A stretch of DNA of 64,000 nucleotides from Rutidosis leptorrhynchoides (taxonomy: Eukaryota > Streptophyta > Magnoliopsida > Asterales > Asteraceae). Below, piece by piece: positions 26,258 through 40,325 of this stretch (position 1 is the first letter of the stretch; each line of letters begins with the position of its first letter). Under the pieces are notes generated by a model. It did no database searches. It saw nothing but the letters and a program-made list of their open reading frames with translations, and was not told where the DNA came from. Position numbers and translations under genes: made by a program. The stretch spans positions 260,327,001 to 260,391,000 of the forward strand of contig NC_092341.1 in assembly GCF_046630445.1 (NCBI RefSeq), in the 5' to 3' direction.

Positions 26258-29200
26258 TTAGTGATCGTCCGCTGAAGTGGTTTCCTCGGGAAATAATTGC
26301 GGATACTTCAGCCTCATCTGGTATTCACGCTCCCACCTGAACTCTGGCCCTCTTCTCGCATTCCACCGAACTTTAACGATAGGAATTCTGCTTTGCTTCA
26401 ACTGTTTGACCTCACGGCCCAAGATTTCAACAGGTTCCTCGATGAAATGAAGTTTGTCGTCGATACGTAGTTCCTCTAAAGGAATAATCAAATTATCATC
26501 GGCTAGGCACTTCTTTAGATTGGATACATGGAAAACGTCATGAATACCGCTGAGTGTTTGTGGTAGTTCCAATCTGTAAGCTACTGGTCCAACTCTTTCA
26601 GTTATCTCAAACGGTCCAACATAGCGAGGACTCAGTTTACCTCGTTTCCCAAATCGTACAACACCCTTCCAAGGTGATACTTTAAGCATAACTTTGTCTC
26701 CAACTTGGAATTCTATGTCCTTTCGTCTAACATCGACATAACTCTTTTGTCGACTTTGAGCCGTTCTCAGTCATTCCTGAATCTGTAGAACTTTCTCAGT
26801 TGTCTCCTGAATAATCTCAGGACCTGTCAACTGACTATCTCCCAATTCGCTCCAACAAACGGGAGATCTACACTTCCTTCTATACAATGCCTCGAAAGGT
26901 ACAACTTTAATACTCGCATGGTAGCTGTTATTGTATGAGAACTCAGCTAGTGGTAAATACTTATCCCATCCGTTTCCGAAATCAATGACACACGCTCTCA
27001 ACATGTCCTCAAAAGTCTGAATAGTTCGTTCGCTCTGGCCATCCGTCTGGGGGTGATATGCTGTACTCATATCTAAACAGGTCCCCATTGCTTTCTGCAA
27101 TGATTGCCAAAACCTGGAAGTAAATCTGCTGTCGCGGTCGGATATAATAGATATAGGCACTCCATGCCTAGAGACGACTTCCTTAATGTAGATTTGAGCC
27201 AACTTCTCCATTTTATCAGTTTCCCTTACCGGTAAGAAGTGTGCGGACTTAGTGAGACGATCCACGATAACCCAAATAGTATCGTGACCTCCCGCCGTTC
27301 TCGGCAGTTTCGTAATGAAGTCCATGGATATTCCTTCCCACTTCCACTGGGGAATCTCTGGTTGAGTTAATAATCATGATGGCTTCTGATGTTCAGCCTT
27401 GACTTTAGCGCAAGTCAAGCACTTCCCGACATAAGTGGCAATGTCAGCTTTCAAGTTCGGCCACTAATAAAATGCCTTCAAATCTTGGTACATTTTATCT
27501 GATCCCGAATGAATTGAGTATCTCGACTTGTGTGCTTCCTCCAACACTAGTTCTCTCAATCCACCAAACTTTGGTACGCAAATTTGGTTAGCAAAGTACC
27601 GTGTTCCGTCCTCCTTGATGTCAAACTTCTTATCCATCCCTTTGAGAAATTCAACATCAACATTCTCCTGTTTCATGGCTTCTTGCTGTGCTTCGCGGAT
27701 TTGTGATGTGAGATTCGTACGGACAAATATGTTAAGCGCTTTAACCCTAAGAGGTTTCTCTCGCTCCTTTCTGCTTAAGGCATCTGCCACAACATTCGCC
27801 TTGCCCGGATGGTATTGAAGTTTGCAGTTATAATCATTAAGTAGTTCCATCCAACGTCGTTGTCTCATGTTGAGCTGCTTCTGATCAAATATGTGCTGTA
27901 AACTCTTATGGTCAGTGAAGATAGTGAACTTGGTTCCAAACAGGTAGTGTCTCCACATTTTGAGTGCAAAGACAACAGCTCCTAACTCAAGGTCGTGCGT
28001 AGTGTAGTTCTGCTCATGAATCTTTAACTGACGCGATCCATAAGCAATAACTTTGTTTTGTTGCATAAGCACGCAACCCATTCCTTGACGTGAAGCATCA
28101 CAATAAACAACAAAATCTTCACTTCCCTCGGGTAGAGACAATACTGGTGCAGTTGTTAACTTCTCTTTCAACAACTGAAATGATGTCTCTTGCGGTTCTG
28201 ACCACTCAAACTTCTTGCCCTTATGAGTCAATGCGGTTAATGGTCGGGCGATCTTAGAGAATCCTTCAATGAATCTCCGGTAGTAACCAGCTAGACCCAA
28301 AAATTGCCTAATCTGCGTTGGCATCTTTAGAGTTTCCCAATTCTTAACCGACTCAATCTTTGCTGGATCGACCTGTATTCCCTTGGCCCCTACAACATGA
28401 CCAAGAAATTGTACTTCTGGTAACCAAAATTCACACTTAGAGAACTTTGCATACAACTGCTCTTCTCTAAGCATAGTCAATATCGAACGTAGATGTTGTT
28501 CGTGCTCTTCTCTGTTCTTGGAGTACACCAATATATCATCAATGAACACAATGATGAATTTATCTAGGTATGGCTTACACACACGGTTCATGAGGTCCAT
28601 GAACAATGCTGGTGCGTTTTTCAAACCAAACGACATCACTGTAAACTCCTAATGCCCATAACGTGTTCTAAATGCTGTCTTCGGGACATCAGCTTCTTTG
28701 ACTTTCAATTGATGATACCCGGATCTCAAATCAATCTTCGAATAACAACTGGATCCCTGTAGCTGATCAAATAAGTCATCAATCCTCGGTAGCGGATATC
28801 GACTCTTGATTGTCAGCTTGTTCAATTCTCTGTAGTCGATACACAACCTCATCGACCCATCCTTCTTCTTAACAAACAGGAGCGGAGCTCCCCAAGGCGA
28901 AGAACTCGGTCGAATAAATCCCTTGTCTAAAAACTCTTGCAATTGACTAGACAACTCTTGAAGTTCTGGGGGTGTAAGTCTGTACGGTGCGCGCGCCACC
29001 AGTACCGCTCCTGGCACTAAGTCTATCTGTAACTCAATTTCTCGATGCGGTGGGAGACCAGGTAATTCCTCCGAAAAAACTTCCAGAAATTCCTTAACTA
29101 TAGGAACGTCTTCGGGTCTCCTTTCTTCTGGTACAATTTGGCTTACATGAGCCAAGAACGCGATACATCCCTTTCTCACATACTTCTGGACTTTCAAGCA

Positions 29201-31503
29201 ATTAATGAGATGTAATTGTGAGCCATTCTTTTCACCATAAATCATCATAGGTTCACCATCAGCAATAGGAATACGAATAGCCTTTAGGTCACAGACCACC
29301 TCGGCTTTGTTATCAGCTAACCAGTCCATTCCAATCATAAGGTCAAAACTTCCCAGTTTAATAGGTATCACATTAATGCTAAAAGGCTTACCCTCTAACA
29401 TCAAGGTACAATCACGATAAATCTTATCAGCTCTCATCAAGTTACCATTCCCTAGTTCTATGGAATACACGTTATCTAGGGGAGAAACAGGTTTCTTAAC
29501 ATTGTGACAAATATCCTTTGATATAAATTTCTATCAGCGCCAGTATCAAACAAAACATAAATAAGTTGATCATCAAGTGAAAACGTACCCATGACTAGCT
29601 TTGGATCATCACGAGCTTCCGCAGAATTGATGTTGAACGCCCTTCCTCGAGCATTCCCATTGTTGTTCTTAGGACAGTCCTTCTTGAAATGACCCGGCTG
29701 TCCACAACCATAACAGTTCTTACCACCATTAGCATTGTTCGCGTTGCTTGCAGTGATGTTGTTGTTGGTGTTGCCGTTGAGATTAACCTTGCAATCTTTT
29801 AACAAATGACCATACTTCTTACAACGGTCACAATTTAGAACAGAACAATTTCCAGTATGATGCTTGCCACACTTCTGACATTGTGGCTTTTTGCCCTTAT
29901 ACCCGGAGTTAGTTCCTGTGGTTCCAGTGTCGTTACGGTAAGAATCTTGCTTTTTGAACGGCTGTTGATTGAAATTCTTGTCCTGACCACCGTTCCACTT
30001 CCTTTTACCATCGTTTGACTTATTCTCATTCACTGTAGTGCCCTTCCCTCTCTGGGCAATCTGATCCAACAGCAAACTAGCCATGTCAATAGCTTCCTGC
30101 ACATTAGCGGGTTTTGAAGTAGTGACCCCGCCTTGAATGTTCTCACTCAGACCTTCAATGTACAGTTCTACCTTACGCCTTTCCAGAGTAACCATTTCAG
30201 GACACATTAACGCTAACTCAAAGAATCTCTTATTATAGGCGGTGAGATCGTTGCCTACTAACTTCAGCTCTCGGTACTCGCGTTCCATTTTCTTAACCTC
30301 GTTCCTCGAACAATACTCCTCGATCATTCTTTGCTTCAGAGTATCCCAATGTAGGGCATAAGCCTGATCACGACCCAGGGATTGAGCATAGTTGTTCTAC
30401 CAGGTGAGCGCACTGTCTGCCAGTGTGCCCGTTGCAAAGCCTACCCTGTCGTTATCATTACAACCACTAATGTGGAAAACCGATTCGAGCTTCTCAAACC
30501 ACCTAGTGAGACCAACTGGTCCCTCGGTTCCGTTGAAAGAATGCGGGTTGCAACTAGTGAACGTTTTGTAAGAACATCCATTACGGCCTTGTGTGCTTTC
30601 GAGCATTGTTGAATTCCCTCAGTAGTTCAGCTCTTTCAGCCGCGATTCCTTCGGCGACCATTCTCCTGATTTGGGCGGCGGTTGATTCCTTCGGAGGCAT
30701 CTTCAACACAGAAAACACACCAGGTCAGTGTCAAAACAACGCTATATATGAAAATATACTAGCAACGAATGTTGAAGACTAGTAATTAATAGTATGAAAA
30801 GATTCGCTAGTAGTGAGAAGTAGTGTAAGTAGTGATAGTAGTAACACTAGTGGTAACATTAATGGCAATAGTAGTAGTATAACATAACACAAGTATTATG
30901 ATCATACAAGTTACTAAATACAGAATATTACCGCATGCAATAAAAGATAATAGTTACCAATAGCATAATCCACCATTAATATAAGTATAATCCAAGAGTG
31001 ATAAACCAAATTCCAAAGTAGTAAACCAAACAATAAACATAATGTGCTAATAGCCCGGTTTATAACACCCGGTAAGTCTTATATAAACAATTAAAGAAGG
31101 CATGGCGGATGAAAAAGGAAAAGAAGCTCATGGTCAACGACCCTTCATTCCTTGGCCTATTACGTTCCGCCTCTAACGCAGCAACCCTGGCAGTTAAGGC
31201 TGCTATCAATCTCGCCATCTCAACGAACCTTGCTTCAGCCTCTTACATATAAGTATTTATACCTGTGACTCTTTCCTCCATCCTCTCTTGATCATCGGGG
31301 TGCGGATATGTTCTAGCAATATCGCTCAAAGCGTTAACACGATCAACAATATCCCTGTTACGGTTAGTATGAACCAAATTCAATGCATAAAGGTTCACGG
31401 GAAGGTTAGGTATCCGATGCGGAGCAGGTCCTGGTGCTGGGGCTGGAGCATTCACCTCAGCCACACTGGAGTCGCTGTCACTGCTTCCTGAATCGTGTGA
31501 CAT
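26258..31503 (-). pseudogene. Gag-pol region of the Tekay-type element (broken)
   Basis: Domains in sense order. A Gag N-terminus rich in Ser/Asp and then Pro/Ala (near 31500-31250) is followed by the Gag core (about 30600-29950) and three CCHC knuckles (for example CYGCGQPGHFKKDC) around 29870-29660. Next come the protease region (MIGMDWLAD, near 29330), reverse transcriptase (about 29000-28450, with [10 protein letters not shown]), RNase H (about 28150-27850, [12 protein letters not shown]) and integrase (about 27400-26750, with [12 protein letters not shown]). A C-terminal chromodomain-like segment (about 26420-26290) follows. Integrase plus chromodomain defines a chromovirus, and the domain set with long LTRs fits Tekay/Del. 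It has multiple breaks and is treated as a fossil. Confidence 0.9.
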
Positions 31504-31673
31504 CTAACTCATAGTACAAGAACACAAACAAAACAGATTAGTCAAGTAAATAATGTTAGTCACAAAGTACTCATGTAATGACTAAGTCCCGGTCGTAGTC
31601 TAGACTCATCAAGACATCCTAATGACTAAATCAGACACACTAATGCAAGTCCTAGTTTCCCTACGAACCTTTA

Positions 31674-31685
31674 GCTCTAATACCA
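31674..31685 (-). other. Primer-binding site of the Tekay-type element
   Basis: The minus strand reads TGGTATTAGAGC, 11 of 12 bases complementary to initiator Met-tRNA, two bases inside the 5' LTR. Confidence 0.85.
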
Positions 31686-31687
31686 AC

Positions 31688-34600
31688 TATAACACCCCGC
31701 CAAAATACCATCTGATGGCGTGTTAATTCCAGTCCTACAGTTAACAGTTACGCCCTCTATATGAGACGTTTAAAGCAATCACATTTAATTTTATTTAAAT
31801 TAATAACTTTCAAAAACAAAAGTCAGAAATCCCAAAATAGAAACACTGTTGTGATCGTAACCACAATCCAATAGTATTTAAACAGTATAAAAGTTTTAAA
31901 TGCGAAAGTAAATAATGTTCTTTAAAATCAAATGCTGACTCCACGGCCAGACATGCAGCAGACACAGCGGAAGCATACCTCTTAAGAACCTGAGAATAAC
32001 AACACGCAAAAACAGGTCAACAAACAATGTTGGTGAATCTACAGGTTTAAAATAATGTAACAGTATCTGAAAAACAATTATCAGAAAAATAGTTTAGTTT
32101 CCTTGGCCACGAGATTCTATCGCTTGCATAAACCGAGCACCTGAATACTAGCATTAACCCGAGTATAGAAACCACTACACCCGACCTTACCTAGTAAAAT
32201 GTTATACACTTGTTCAAATGTATTTAATGTTCAAAATAAATGCACCACTGCTTTTATAGTGGGTGAGGTTGTCAACCTAACGGATCCGTCCATCTAAATT
32301 GTGCTTACACTGATGGTATTAAAAGTATTCAAGCTAGAGGCTTTTTGAACAAACTCATTATGCATATGTGTAGTACTCATGTCAATATAAAAGTAATTGA
32401 AAATGTAAATATAACAGCGTGTATTCTCATCCCTGAAAACAAATAAAAAGCGGGACTGTAGACTCACCTTTGAATAAGCTCGGAATGAAAGACAAATGAC
32501 TTGTACGGTTTAGACCCGAGTAATGTAACCTAAGTATACGTATATAGGTTGGTCAATATATGTATCTTATATAAGTATGGTTTCATAGTGTATGTTGTCT
32601 TATTGCTCGACTCGACGCGTTTTAAAGTAAAAGTCAACTATATCATGCAAGTCAAACAAAGTCAACCGAAGTCAAACCGAAAGTCAAACTTGGTCAAAGT
32701 AGTCAACTAAAGTCAACATTAGTAGGTTCATGTCACATATTGGTCAAAATATCAAACTTAAGTCAAACAATACGTTTTAGGTCATGAATAATCATTTTCA
32801 CAATTTCAGTTTATCGTCATGCACAAAATTTATGAACACGTAGCATACTTAGCACATTATCTCATAGTACAAAATTCAAGTAAATATGAAAAACTCCAGA
32901 TCATAATTAGACTCAAAATCGATTCCAAAAAGTCTGGCCAGGGACTCATACGACAATTAAAAGTTAGGAATCAGAAGGAATACATTTGGGGTTTGCCCAG
33001 TCAGTTTCTGACCGCGCACTGATTTCATTTCGGCTATAACCGGAGTTAGGAACATGAAATTGATACAAGACCAGTGTCCATAGTTCAAGGACAAATCAAA
33101 GTAACACATATAAAAAATATAGCAACTTTTGTTTAGCCAATTGGTACAGTTCATTCGTGTAAGTTGATCATTCAGTTTTCAGCTCAAATCAGAATTCACA
33201 TAAAGTATGGCTCTATTGTGCCCAATGCATAAGGTTTCAGAGATTGAAATAAACTAAAAATAAGTCACATATCATGTTAAGTTTTATTTTCCAGAAGAAA
33301 AAAATGCTCAATCAATATACAAAATTCACAAAGTACAAAACCGTGTTCAATTTACAGATTCGATTCCCATTTCGTTAGTCACATTCGTATACGATTATCC
33401 GAAGATCTAGATACAATTAGCCTATGATATCTACATGAAAGATGAATTAATTTTTATATACTTTTCAAATATGCAAAGCTTCAATCACAGAAGTTAACAC
33501 ATTTTATCATACAAGGTTATTTTCATGCAAGTGCTGTATAAAACTACATTTACACTAATTCTAGCATATCTCGGGCTATACATAAGCAAACAACATGATA
33601 TCCTAGTCTAACTTGAGTGTTTTTAAATTATATTTCCAGTGGTATAAGTCTCACATGCCAATTCTTTTTCTATAAATACCAGATTTTTGATCAAGCAACA
33701 AAAACACAACGATAATTCAAATCGACATAACTTAATCATACGGAAACGAAATCAAGCGAATCCAAAGCCTAAACTCAATAGATTTTCGCAAGGAATCTGA
33801 TTATAAGATAATAATTAACATTTGAAAAACTTAATTTTTCTGATCAAACAAATACAAATTCGTTTTTAAACCCTAGCGCATCAAACAATCAATTTAACGA
33901 TTACAATTAACACGTACGCGTATAGACTTGAGAAATTGACAACATAACTATGAAACTCACATGAAAATCAGATTTTAAGAATTAGGGTTCATGAAATTAT
34001 ACCTTTGATCGCTAAATTAAATACACCAACGCGTAGAGGAGATCGAGAATTACAACTTTCGTGTTCAAGGTTTAATCTAAAAATCAAAAATTGATGGTAT
34101 GGTGGTGATGATATGGTCGACGATGGGAGGGAGCAGGAGGGAAGAAAACTGCAATTTATTTTTATTAAAGCTAATTAGGTTTAACATAAACCTTAAATAC
34201 TAGCCCTAATTATCCTAAATTGCACATAAGCCCTTCCACTAGCCAAAATTAACAAAATAAGGGGGGAGGGGGTGGGGTTCAGCCGAATGGGGCCCACTAT
34301 GGGTTCCCGGGCTCTCGTTTTGTAATCCCGTGTATTCGTGGTCCGTTTTAAGTGTCGTTTAGTCGTACCGAAGGCCCGGAACGCTAATCCGATCGTTACA
34401 CACAACCAATCGCTTAATTTATTAAAAACCCAATAAATTAAATATTTTAAAAAGTTAATAATTAATTAAATTAATTATTAAAATAAACCCGAGCGTTTCG
34501 TTGCTCAAAAAGCTATTATCAAAATCGTATCGTTTTTATCGTATTTCATTATCCGAAATATTTATTTGAATTAATATCAACCCATACTAATTATTGAAAC

Positions 34601-34715
34601 CCTCCAAAGGTCAAGTATGCATTTAATACACGTAACCACATAAAAGTTAAATAATCGCCGTTAAATAAACTAACAGAAGGTTAACGAAAGTAACGGAAAA
34701 ATCAGGGTTGTTACA
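31688..34715 (-). repeat. 5' LTR of the Tekay-type element
   Basis: 3028 bp, collinear with the LTR at 23196-26221. The GTCAA cluster lies at 32631-32768. Confidence 0.92.
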
Positions 34716-34793
34716 TAAATTATGTATTGAAGAGTACCAATCTAACTTCTATAATCTATTTCATATCAAAAATCATCTCTCTAATTATACAAG

Positions 34794-35354
34794 ATGGATC
34801 CCGTATCTAGTTCAAATTCCTTAAACTCCGACAGCTATTCCGATATGGATATTCACCTGAATTCCGAAGAAAGTGTAACCGGAATGGATCAACCAATCAG
34901 CCATCACCTATTCTGGATGAATTGGGGATGGGTTCATAGCCTACTTAATTATTGGAGACAAGAAGAAGGCGATATCTTCCATCCACCACATTACCCTCTT
35001 GGCGAAGAACCTGAAGCACTTACCGGCGAACCTATTCGAGACACCATTTTCTCTCTCATTTCCAGAGTGTCTCGTCACGATTATATAGTATCTCAAATTC
35101 TAGATCTTATTCGTCCACTCGTCCGAACCGACAATCACCCCGGTGTAATAGAAGAAGTCAACGAGCTTCGCGCTCGGGTAGTAGCTTTGGAGAATGTGGT
35201 GCAAAGGTTACAAGCACCAGCAGCAGCACCGACAGCAACAGTACCACCATCAGCAACACCAACAGTACCATCACCACCACCAACAACAACATCCGTATCC
35301 CACACCTCAACATCACAATCTGTACCTCGAACATCACCGTCATACGCACCATAG
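34794..35354 (+). CDS. Gag-like frame of the level-2 element (fossil element part)
   Basis: A 186-codon frame about 0.4 kb downstream of the primer site in element coordinates (the Tekay-type insertion lies between). The N-terminus is Ser/Asp-rich (MDPVSSSNSLNSDSYSDMDI). A middle part has the Trp/Leu-rich helices of a reduced gypsy Gag, then a possible coiled coil (about residues 118-138) and a Pro/Thr/Ser-rich tail. There is no zinc knuckle and no pol. The start is the first ATG in the internal region. The equivalent region in the first internal copy begins at 16845. Antisense Val/Gly-rich frames over the Pro-rich tail are shadows. Confidence 0.6.
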   Translation: MDPVSSSNSLNSDSYSDMDIHLNSEESVTGMDQPISHHLFWMNWGWVHSLLNYWRQEEGDIFHPPHYPLGEEPEALTGEPIRDTIFSLISRVSRHDYIVSQILDLIRPLVRTDNHPGVIEEVNELRARVVALENVVQRLQAPAAAPTATVPPSATPTVPSPPPTTTSVSHTSTSQSVPRTSPSYAP

Positions 35355-36942
35355 ATACCAAGGAATACCAACAACAACAAACGATGAAGTATTGATTCAT
35401 AACTTCATCGAAGAAATATTTTGCAGAGAATATGTAGTTTCTAAAAGTTTTAGAGATTATATATTCTAGTCCTAGTCAAAAACCAGATGAGATTAATATT
35501 ATGTTAACTCATTAAATCCATGATTACATCTAAGGAAAATATATATGTAGGTATATTTTCATAAAGATTGTAATTAAGAAAATTCTTTTGTACAAACTGT
35601 TAATGGTGAGAATATTTTAACGGGTAGGTAATACCCGAGAGATATATAAATTCACAATTAATATGTTACATTATTCGATTCTGATTCAACAAATCCTCAA
35701 CTATACTCACTACTTTCACAACAATATATATACTTTTATAAAAATCAAAGCAACCATCCTCATCCAAATTTAATTACATATTTTGATTTTGACAAATCAA
35801 AATCCAAGTCAAGATTTAACAAAAGACATCATTCTTAGATTCCTACATCTTTCGAAGCTATACTTTGACTTCAAAACTGTGCTAGAACATCATAGAACCC
35901 AGAAAAGTATTTGTATCATTCAAATTCCTAGAACATCATATGAATATTAACGATTACAATCTATGTTCAAATTCCTCGAAATTCCTGAAGACACTTCAAA
36001 TAATGAATCATCGAGATGATGATCCAACCACATGTTATCGCAGTCTTGTACCTGAAAAACCCTCGAAATCAAAGTCATAGTTTAACACGTATCCGTGTCA
36101 GACCCTTTGGCATTTATTAGCTAAAATAACTTTTCAATCCCTTTTCAAAATAGACAGTTTTGTCACCACTCCAGCAAATCACCTTCAATTGTTCATTCGA
36201 ATAAGCCTTATTATAATGATTACCCCTTCATCGTTGTTACTGGGGAACCTTTCATGTTCCACCACATTAGCAGTAAATTTACCAACAACTTCATTTATCT
36301 TTAATGTTTCGAAAAATCATTATACTCATAGAAACCCTATCATGTACTCATCCATATCTTGTAACAATAATTGCCATACCAACTACCGGGAATTAGCAAT
36401 CAGTATTTTGAATCTCGCAGCAATTCTACGCCAACAGTTATATATATACATATAATGCTGCATGGTACAAATGGGACCGAATCCTATACCCACCTGTAAT
36501 GTACATGCGATATCTTTTAAATACAGTAAACCTTTCTCATGTACAAAACCATTTTCATAAATCTTAGTAACCGTACACATATCTCGTGCACAAAAATAAC
36601 ATACACATAACCTGTGTATAAAATCATTCTCTCGATACATAACATTCACTTTTCATTGCTTTCATAGCTTGGCTTGGTAACCGACCTTAACATATAATGC
36701 GCATAATAATATCCCCAAAACAGAACATCTCGTCTGTATAATAATCATATAAACTTCGAAGTATTAAACACCACGCCCACTAGCCCTTCCGTCTAGTGAA
36801 CATTCTGGGTGGGGGTGTTAAACCCGGTAGCTACCTTTAGGATTCGCGTCAATTAGGCGTGCACTAATTCTCAAAATTAGTGATGTTCCCTAATTCTTAG
36901 GTTACCAAGCAATAATAATCAGGGGAAAAATATTCATATCAA

Positions 36943-37034
36943 TTGTGGCAATTATCACGTCCACATAATTCAATGGTGGCAATTATCACGTCCACATAAT
37001 TCAATGGTGGCAATTATCACGTCCACATAATTCA
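36943..37034. repeat. 31-bp tandem repeat forming short hairpins
   Basis: Three units (GTGGC at 36945, 36976 and 37007) each place GTGG and CCAC around an identical AATTATCACG-containing loop, in the level-1 LTR. Confidence 0.85.
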
Positions 37035-37332
37035 TTCGAGGAATATTTTGCTTGTGTCTATCTCGTCAAACATTTATAAAAGCATTTCATGTATTCGCAG
37101 TTCAAAATGTATTTCAAAAGCATTTAATAAAGCAGTTGTAAAAGTAGCGCATGTATTCTCAGTCCCAAAAATGTAAAGAGTAAAAGAGAATCAAATGAAC
37201 TCACAATACGATATTTTGTAGTAAAAATATGCATACGACGATACTGAACAATGCAAGGTTGGCCTCGGATTCACGAACCTATAGCAAGTATATATATTAA
37301 CACATATAATTGTATTCGAGTAATTTCATTTA

Positions 37333-37334
<2 letters not shown>

Positions 37335-37382
<48 letters not shown>
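37335..37382. repeat. AT and AC dinucleotide repeats in the level-1 LTR
   Basis: An AT run followed by CACACACACA. A second AT run lies at about 40277-40318 in the same LTR. Confidence 0.9.
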
Positions 37383-37383
<1 letters not shown>

Positions 37384-37724
37384 TATACATATATTTTATT
37401 TATTATATCTTAAATTTTATGTTATCTATATTTATTCTGTATATATATTTAAAATAATTAATGTTTATAGTTATACCAATATATACATACATATATAGGT
37501 AGTATTATATATCAGTAATTTGTTATATGTGTCCTTTATATATAAAAATATGTTTAATATATAATTATATGTAAAAATATATTTTTATATGCAAAATATT
37601 TATTTGTCAAAAAAAATAATGATAATAATAATGATCTTTAATAAAATGATAGTTTTTAATAAACATGATAATTTTTGTAACAATGATAATACTAATAATA
37701 ATAATAATGATAATAATACTAGTG

Positions 37725-37764
<40 letters not shown>

Positions 37765-37839
37765 TAATAATAATGTTAATATTCTAAAAGGAGACTACCT
37801 TCAAAGGGATTAAATAAGCTTCTAAAAAAATATTGTCAA

Positions 37840-37905
37840 ATCCCAGGCTCGAACCCGTGACCTCTCGTTCCCTTGTCACACTCCCAAACCAATCCGCTAA
37901 CCATC
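37840..37905 (-). other. tRNA-like segment, probable SINE relic
   Basis: On the minus strand an A-box-like TTAGCGGATTGG (37889-37900) is followed by a B-box-like GGGTTCGAGCC (37846-37856). A full tRNA cloverleaf with an acceptor stem was not recognised, so a SINE fragment is more likely than a gene. Confidence 0.5.
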
Positions 37906-39904
37906 CATTTCTGATTTCACTCACCAAATCAATTTATAAACCGTAATTCAATCTATTTCTTTCTTCTTCTTCTTTAAACTACAACTTTTCATCCTCAACT
38001 AATACCATCACCTTTCATAATTTGTTTTCGACAACAGGGTTTTGGTTTTAAGTTATTATAATAGTATAATAATCACCATGATCATCATAAGCCTACTCGC
38101 ATAATTAACAGTCCACCATCATCATCATTTCTTAAGCTTAACCATCGTCATTAATAATATCATGACTAGACTCTCATCATAATCAACATCATTAAACCCT
38201 AATCATCATCATTTATTATACCCATTATATCATCAACGAGCATGTATTATTTGTATCATAATCATCTTCATTTTCTAATCAGTTGGGTCTCGGCTAGAGT
38301 ATGTTTCGGCCCAAGTGTGTCTCGGCCCAAGTGTGCTGGGCTTGCTGATCTAAATATTTACAGCTGAAGTTGATGTATAGCGACGATAGGAAAAATATAG
38401 AAACAGGAATATACGGAGCAGATTACTTGTTCGACCCAAAAACAAATAAAACGGAAATAAGGCTTGCGTAATGTACAAGCCCAAAGTGGAAATTGATTCA
38501 GTTGCATAATTCATGCGTCTAAAATAACAGCTGGATGTTTATTGTTGGTGGGGACTTTGGTTTAAAAAAAAAACAATAAATCTCATTAACCTCCACTGGT
38601 CGGCCAGAATAAAAAGAGGAGCATGCCAAAGCAAATTAAATCATTATGTCCACTTATCAATTAGTTTATTTAATCTAATATAGAATATGGAATGTGTTCG
38701 GTAAATACAAAAAAAGAAGGAAACAGGAACGTGTATAGGAGCTGTGGGTTTTAAGTTTGCACAGCAAATCAGAATAAATAATGGGAGTAGTGGAGTAGAG
38801 AACCGAAAAAGAATAGAAAAGTGGTGGTGTTATGAATGGTGGTAGAGGTGTTTTAGGCTAAAGCGAAGTATAATTACAGCGGTAATAGCATTCATTTGAT
38901 CACAAGTTGCAGCAGTTTTCCTGGAGGGTTTTGGGTTCGTGATTCTCGCAGAAGAAGGAAGAAGAAAATAGAGAGAGTGGTGGTTGATGGTGGTTAATTG
39001 TTGTGGTGGTGGACGGTATATTGATCCACGAAGAATAAGAAACAAGGTGATCGATTTTATGATGGATGATGTATGATCATATGTATGTATAAAAAAAATA
39101 TAGGTGGCGAGAGTAATTCATGTGTTGTTCATGTGGGTGTGGGTCGAAACAGGAACAAACATAGTAGCAGATTCATATAGCAACGAGCAATAGTGGATAT
39201 TGAAGGTTGTGAGTTTCGATGGTGGTGTTTTTCTATGGTGTTCGATCAGAGAAAGAAAAGAAAACAGGAAGACAGTTGAGTAAGGTATTCAATGGTTCAA
39301 GAACAGAGACGTCGAGCTGTGTTTTTCTTTATTTCTGTTTTTCACTTCCAATTTGCATAAGTAGAAGAGTATATAGAGGTTAACAGATATAATTCCAACT
39401 GGATTAACTCAATTAACGCTTGTATTTTAGCTTGATTGGCTCGACAAATATTATTCTGTCAGAAGGAGAATAATAAAAGTGAAATCGACCCCTAATAGAT
39501 TTTGTAATTGTCTGAATTAATGGAATCACCTATCAGGAAAATTGAGTGTTTAGATGGTGATGTTCAACGGCATTTGTCACTGAATGAATGTCTTCTAGTA
39601 ATAAAGTATTCAATTTTTATCATTAATAGATAAGAAGATATTATGTTAAGCATATAAAACAGATCCCTTCCTTTTATCATTTTCATTTTTTTAATTACAA
39701 TTAATAATTAATAAATCTATTAATAGTTATAATATTGATAATGTTATTAATAATAAAAATACTAATACTAATAATATTAATAATAGGATTAGTAATAATA
39801 ATATCAAATAATACTTAATAATAATAAATATAATTATAAGAGTAGTAAAATAATGATAGTCATAATTTTAAATAAAAAGATAATTTTTAGTACTAATAAT
39901 GATG

Positions 39905-40001
<97 letters not shown>
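39905..40001. repeat. TAA trinucleotide microsatellite
   Basis: Over 30 TAA/ATA units in the level-1 LTR, flanked by more degenerate TAA-rich DNA from 39700 to 40160. Confidence 0.95.
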
Positions 40002-40002
<1 letters not shown>

Positions 40003-40268
40003 TAAAATTATAGTTTCAATCATTCTCATAATAATATTTATATTTAACATCTTTATTCTGATAATCATAACCTCTTAATTATAATTATAACAATAATAAT
40101 AATATTAATGTTAATATTATTAATAATGTTAATATTGATATTAATATTATTAGTAATAATGAAAGTAGTAATAATATTACTATAACAACTATATTTTAAC
40201 TTGCAATTTAATGTATTAATATTGCATATTATTGATTATGACATATATGTAATAACATATATATAACA

Positions 40269-40325
<57 letters not shown>

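Larger units (their letters stand above)
23196..34715 (-). mobile_element. Nest level 3: Tekay-type Ty3/gypsy element with both LTRs
   Basis: A minus-strand element of 11.5 kb: 5' LTR 31688-34715, primer site, gag-pol 26258-31503, polypurine tract (about 26222-26233), 3' LTR 23196-26221. It is flanked by perfect TAAAT repeats at 23191-23195 and 34716-34720. The uninterrupted target sequence is visible in the first internal copy near 16765-16785. The two LTRs differ by about 3% over the parts compared by eye, suggesting roughly a million years at commonly used plant rates. It is broken, with roughly half a dozen or more interruptions in the coding region. Confidence 0.93.

Noticed and set aside
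37840-37905. Functional tRNA gene
   Set aside because: A and B boxes are present but no full cloverleaf or terminator was recognised; a SINE relic fits better.
38820-39350. Possible host gene in the purine-rich GGTGGTGG region
   Set aside because: No long frame or splice pattern with recognisable protein; it lies within the level-1 LTR.
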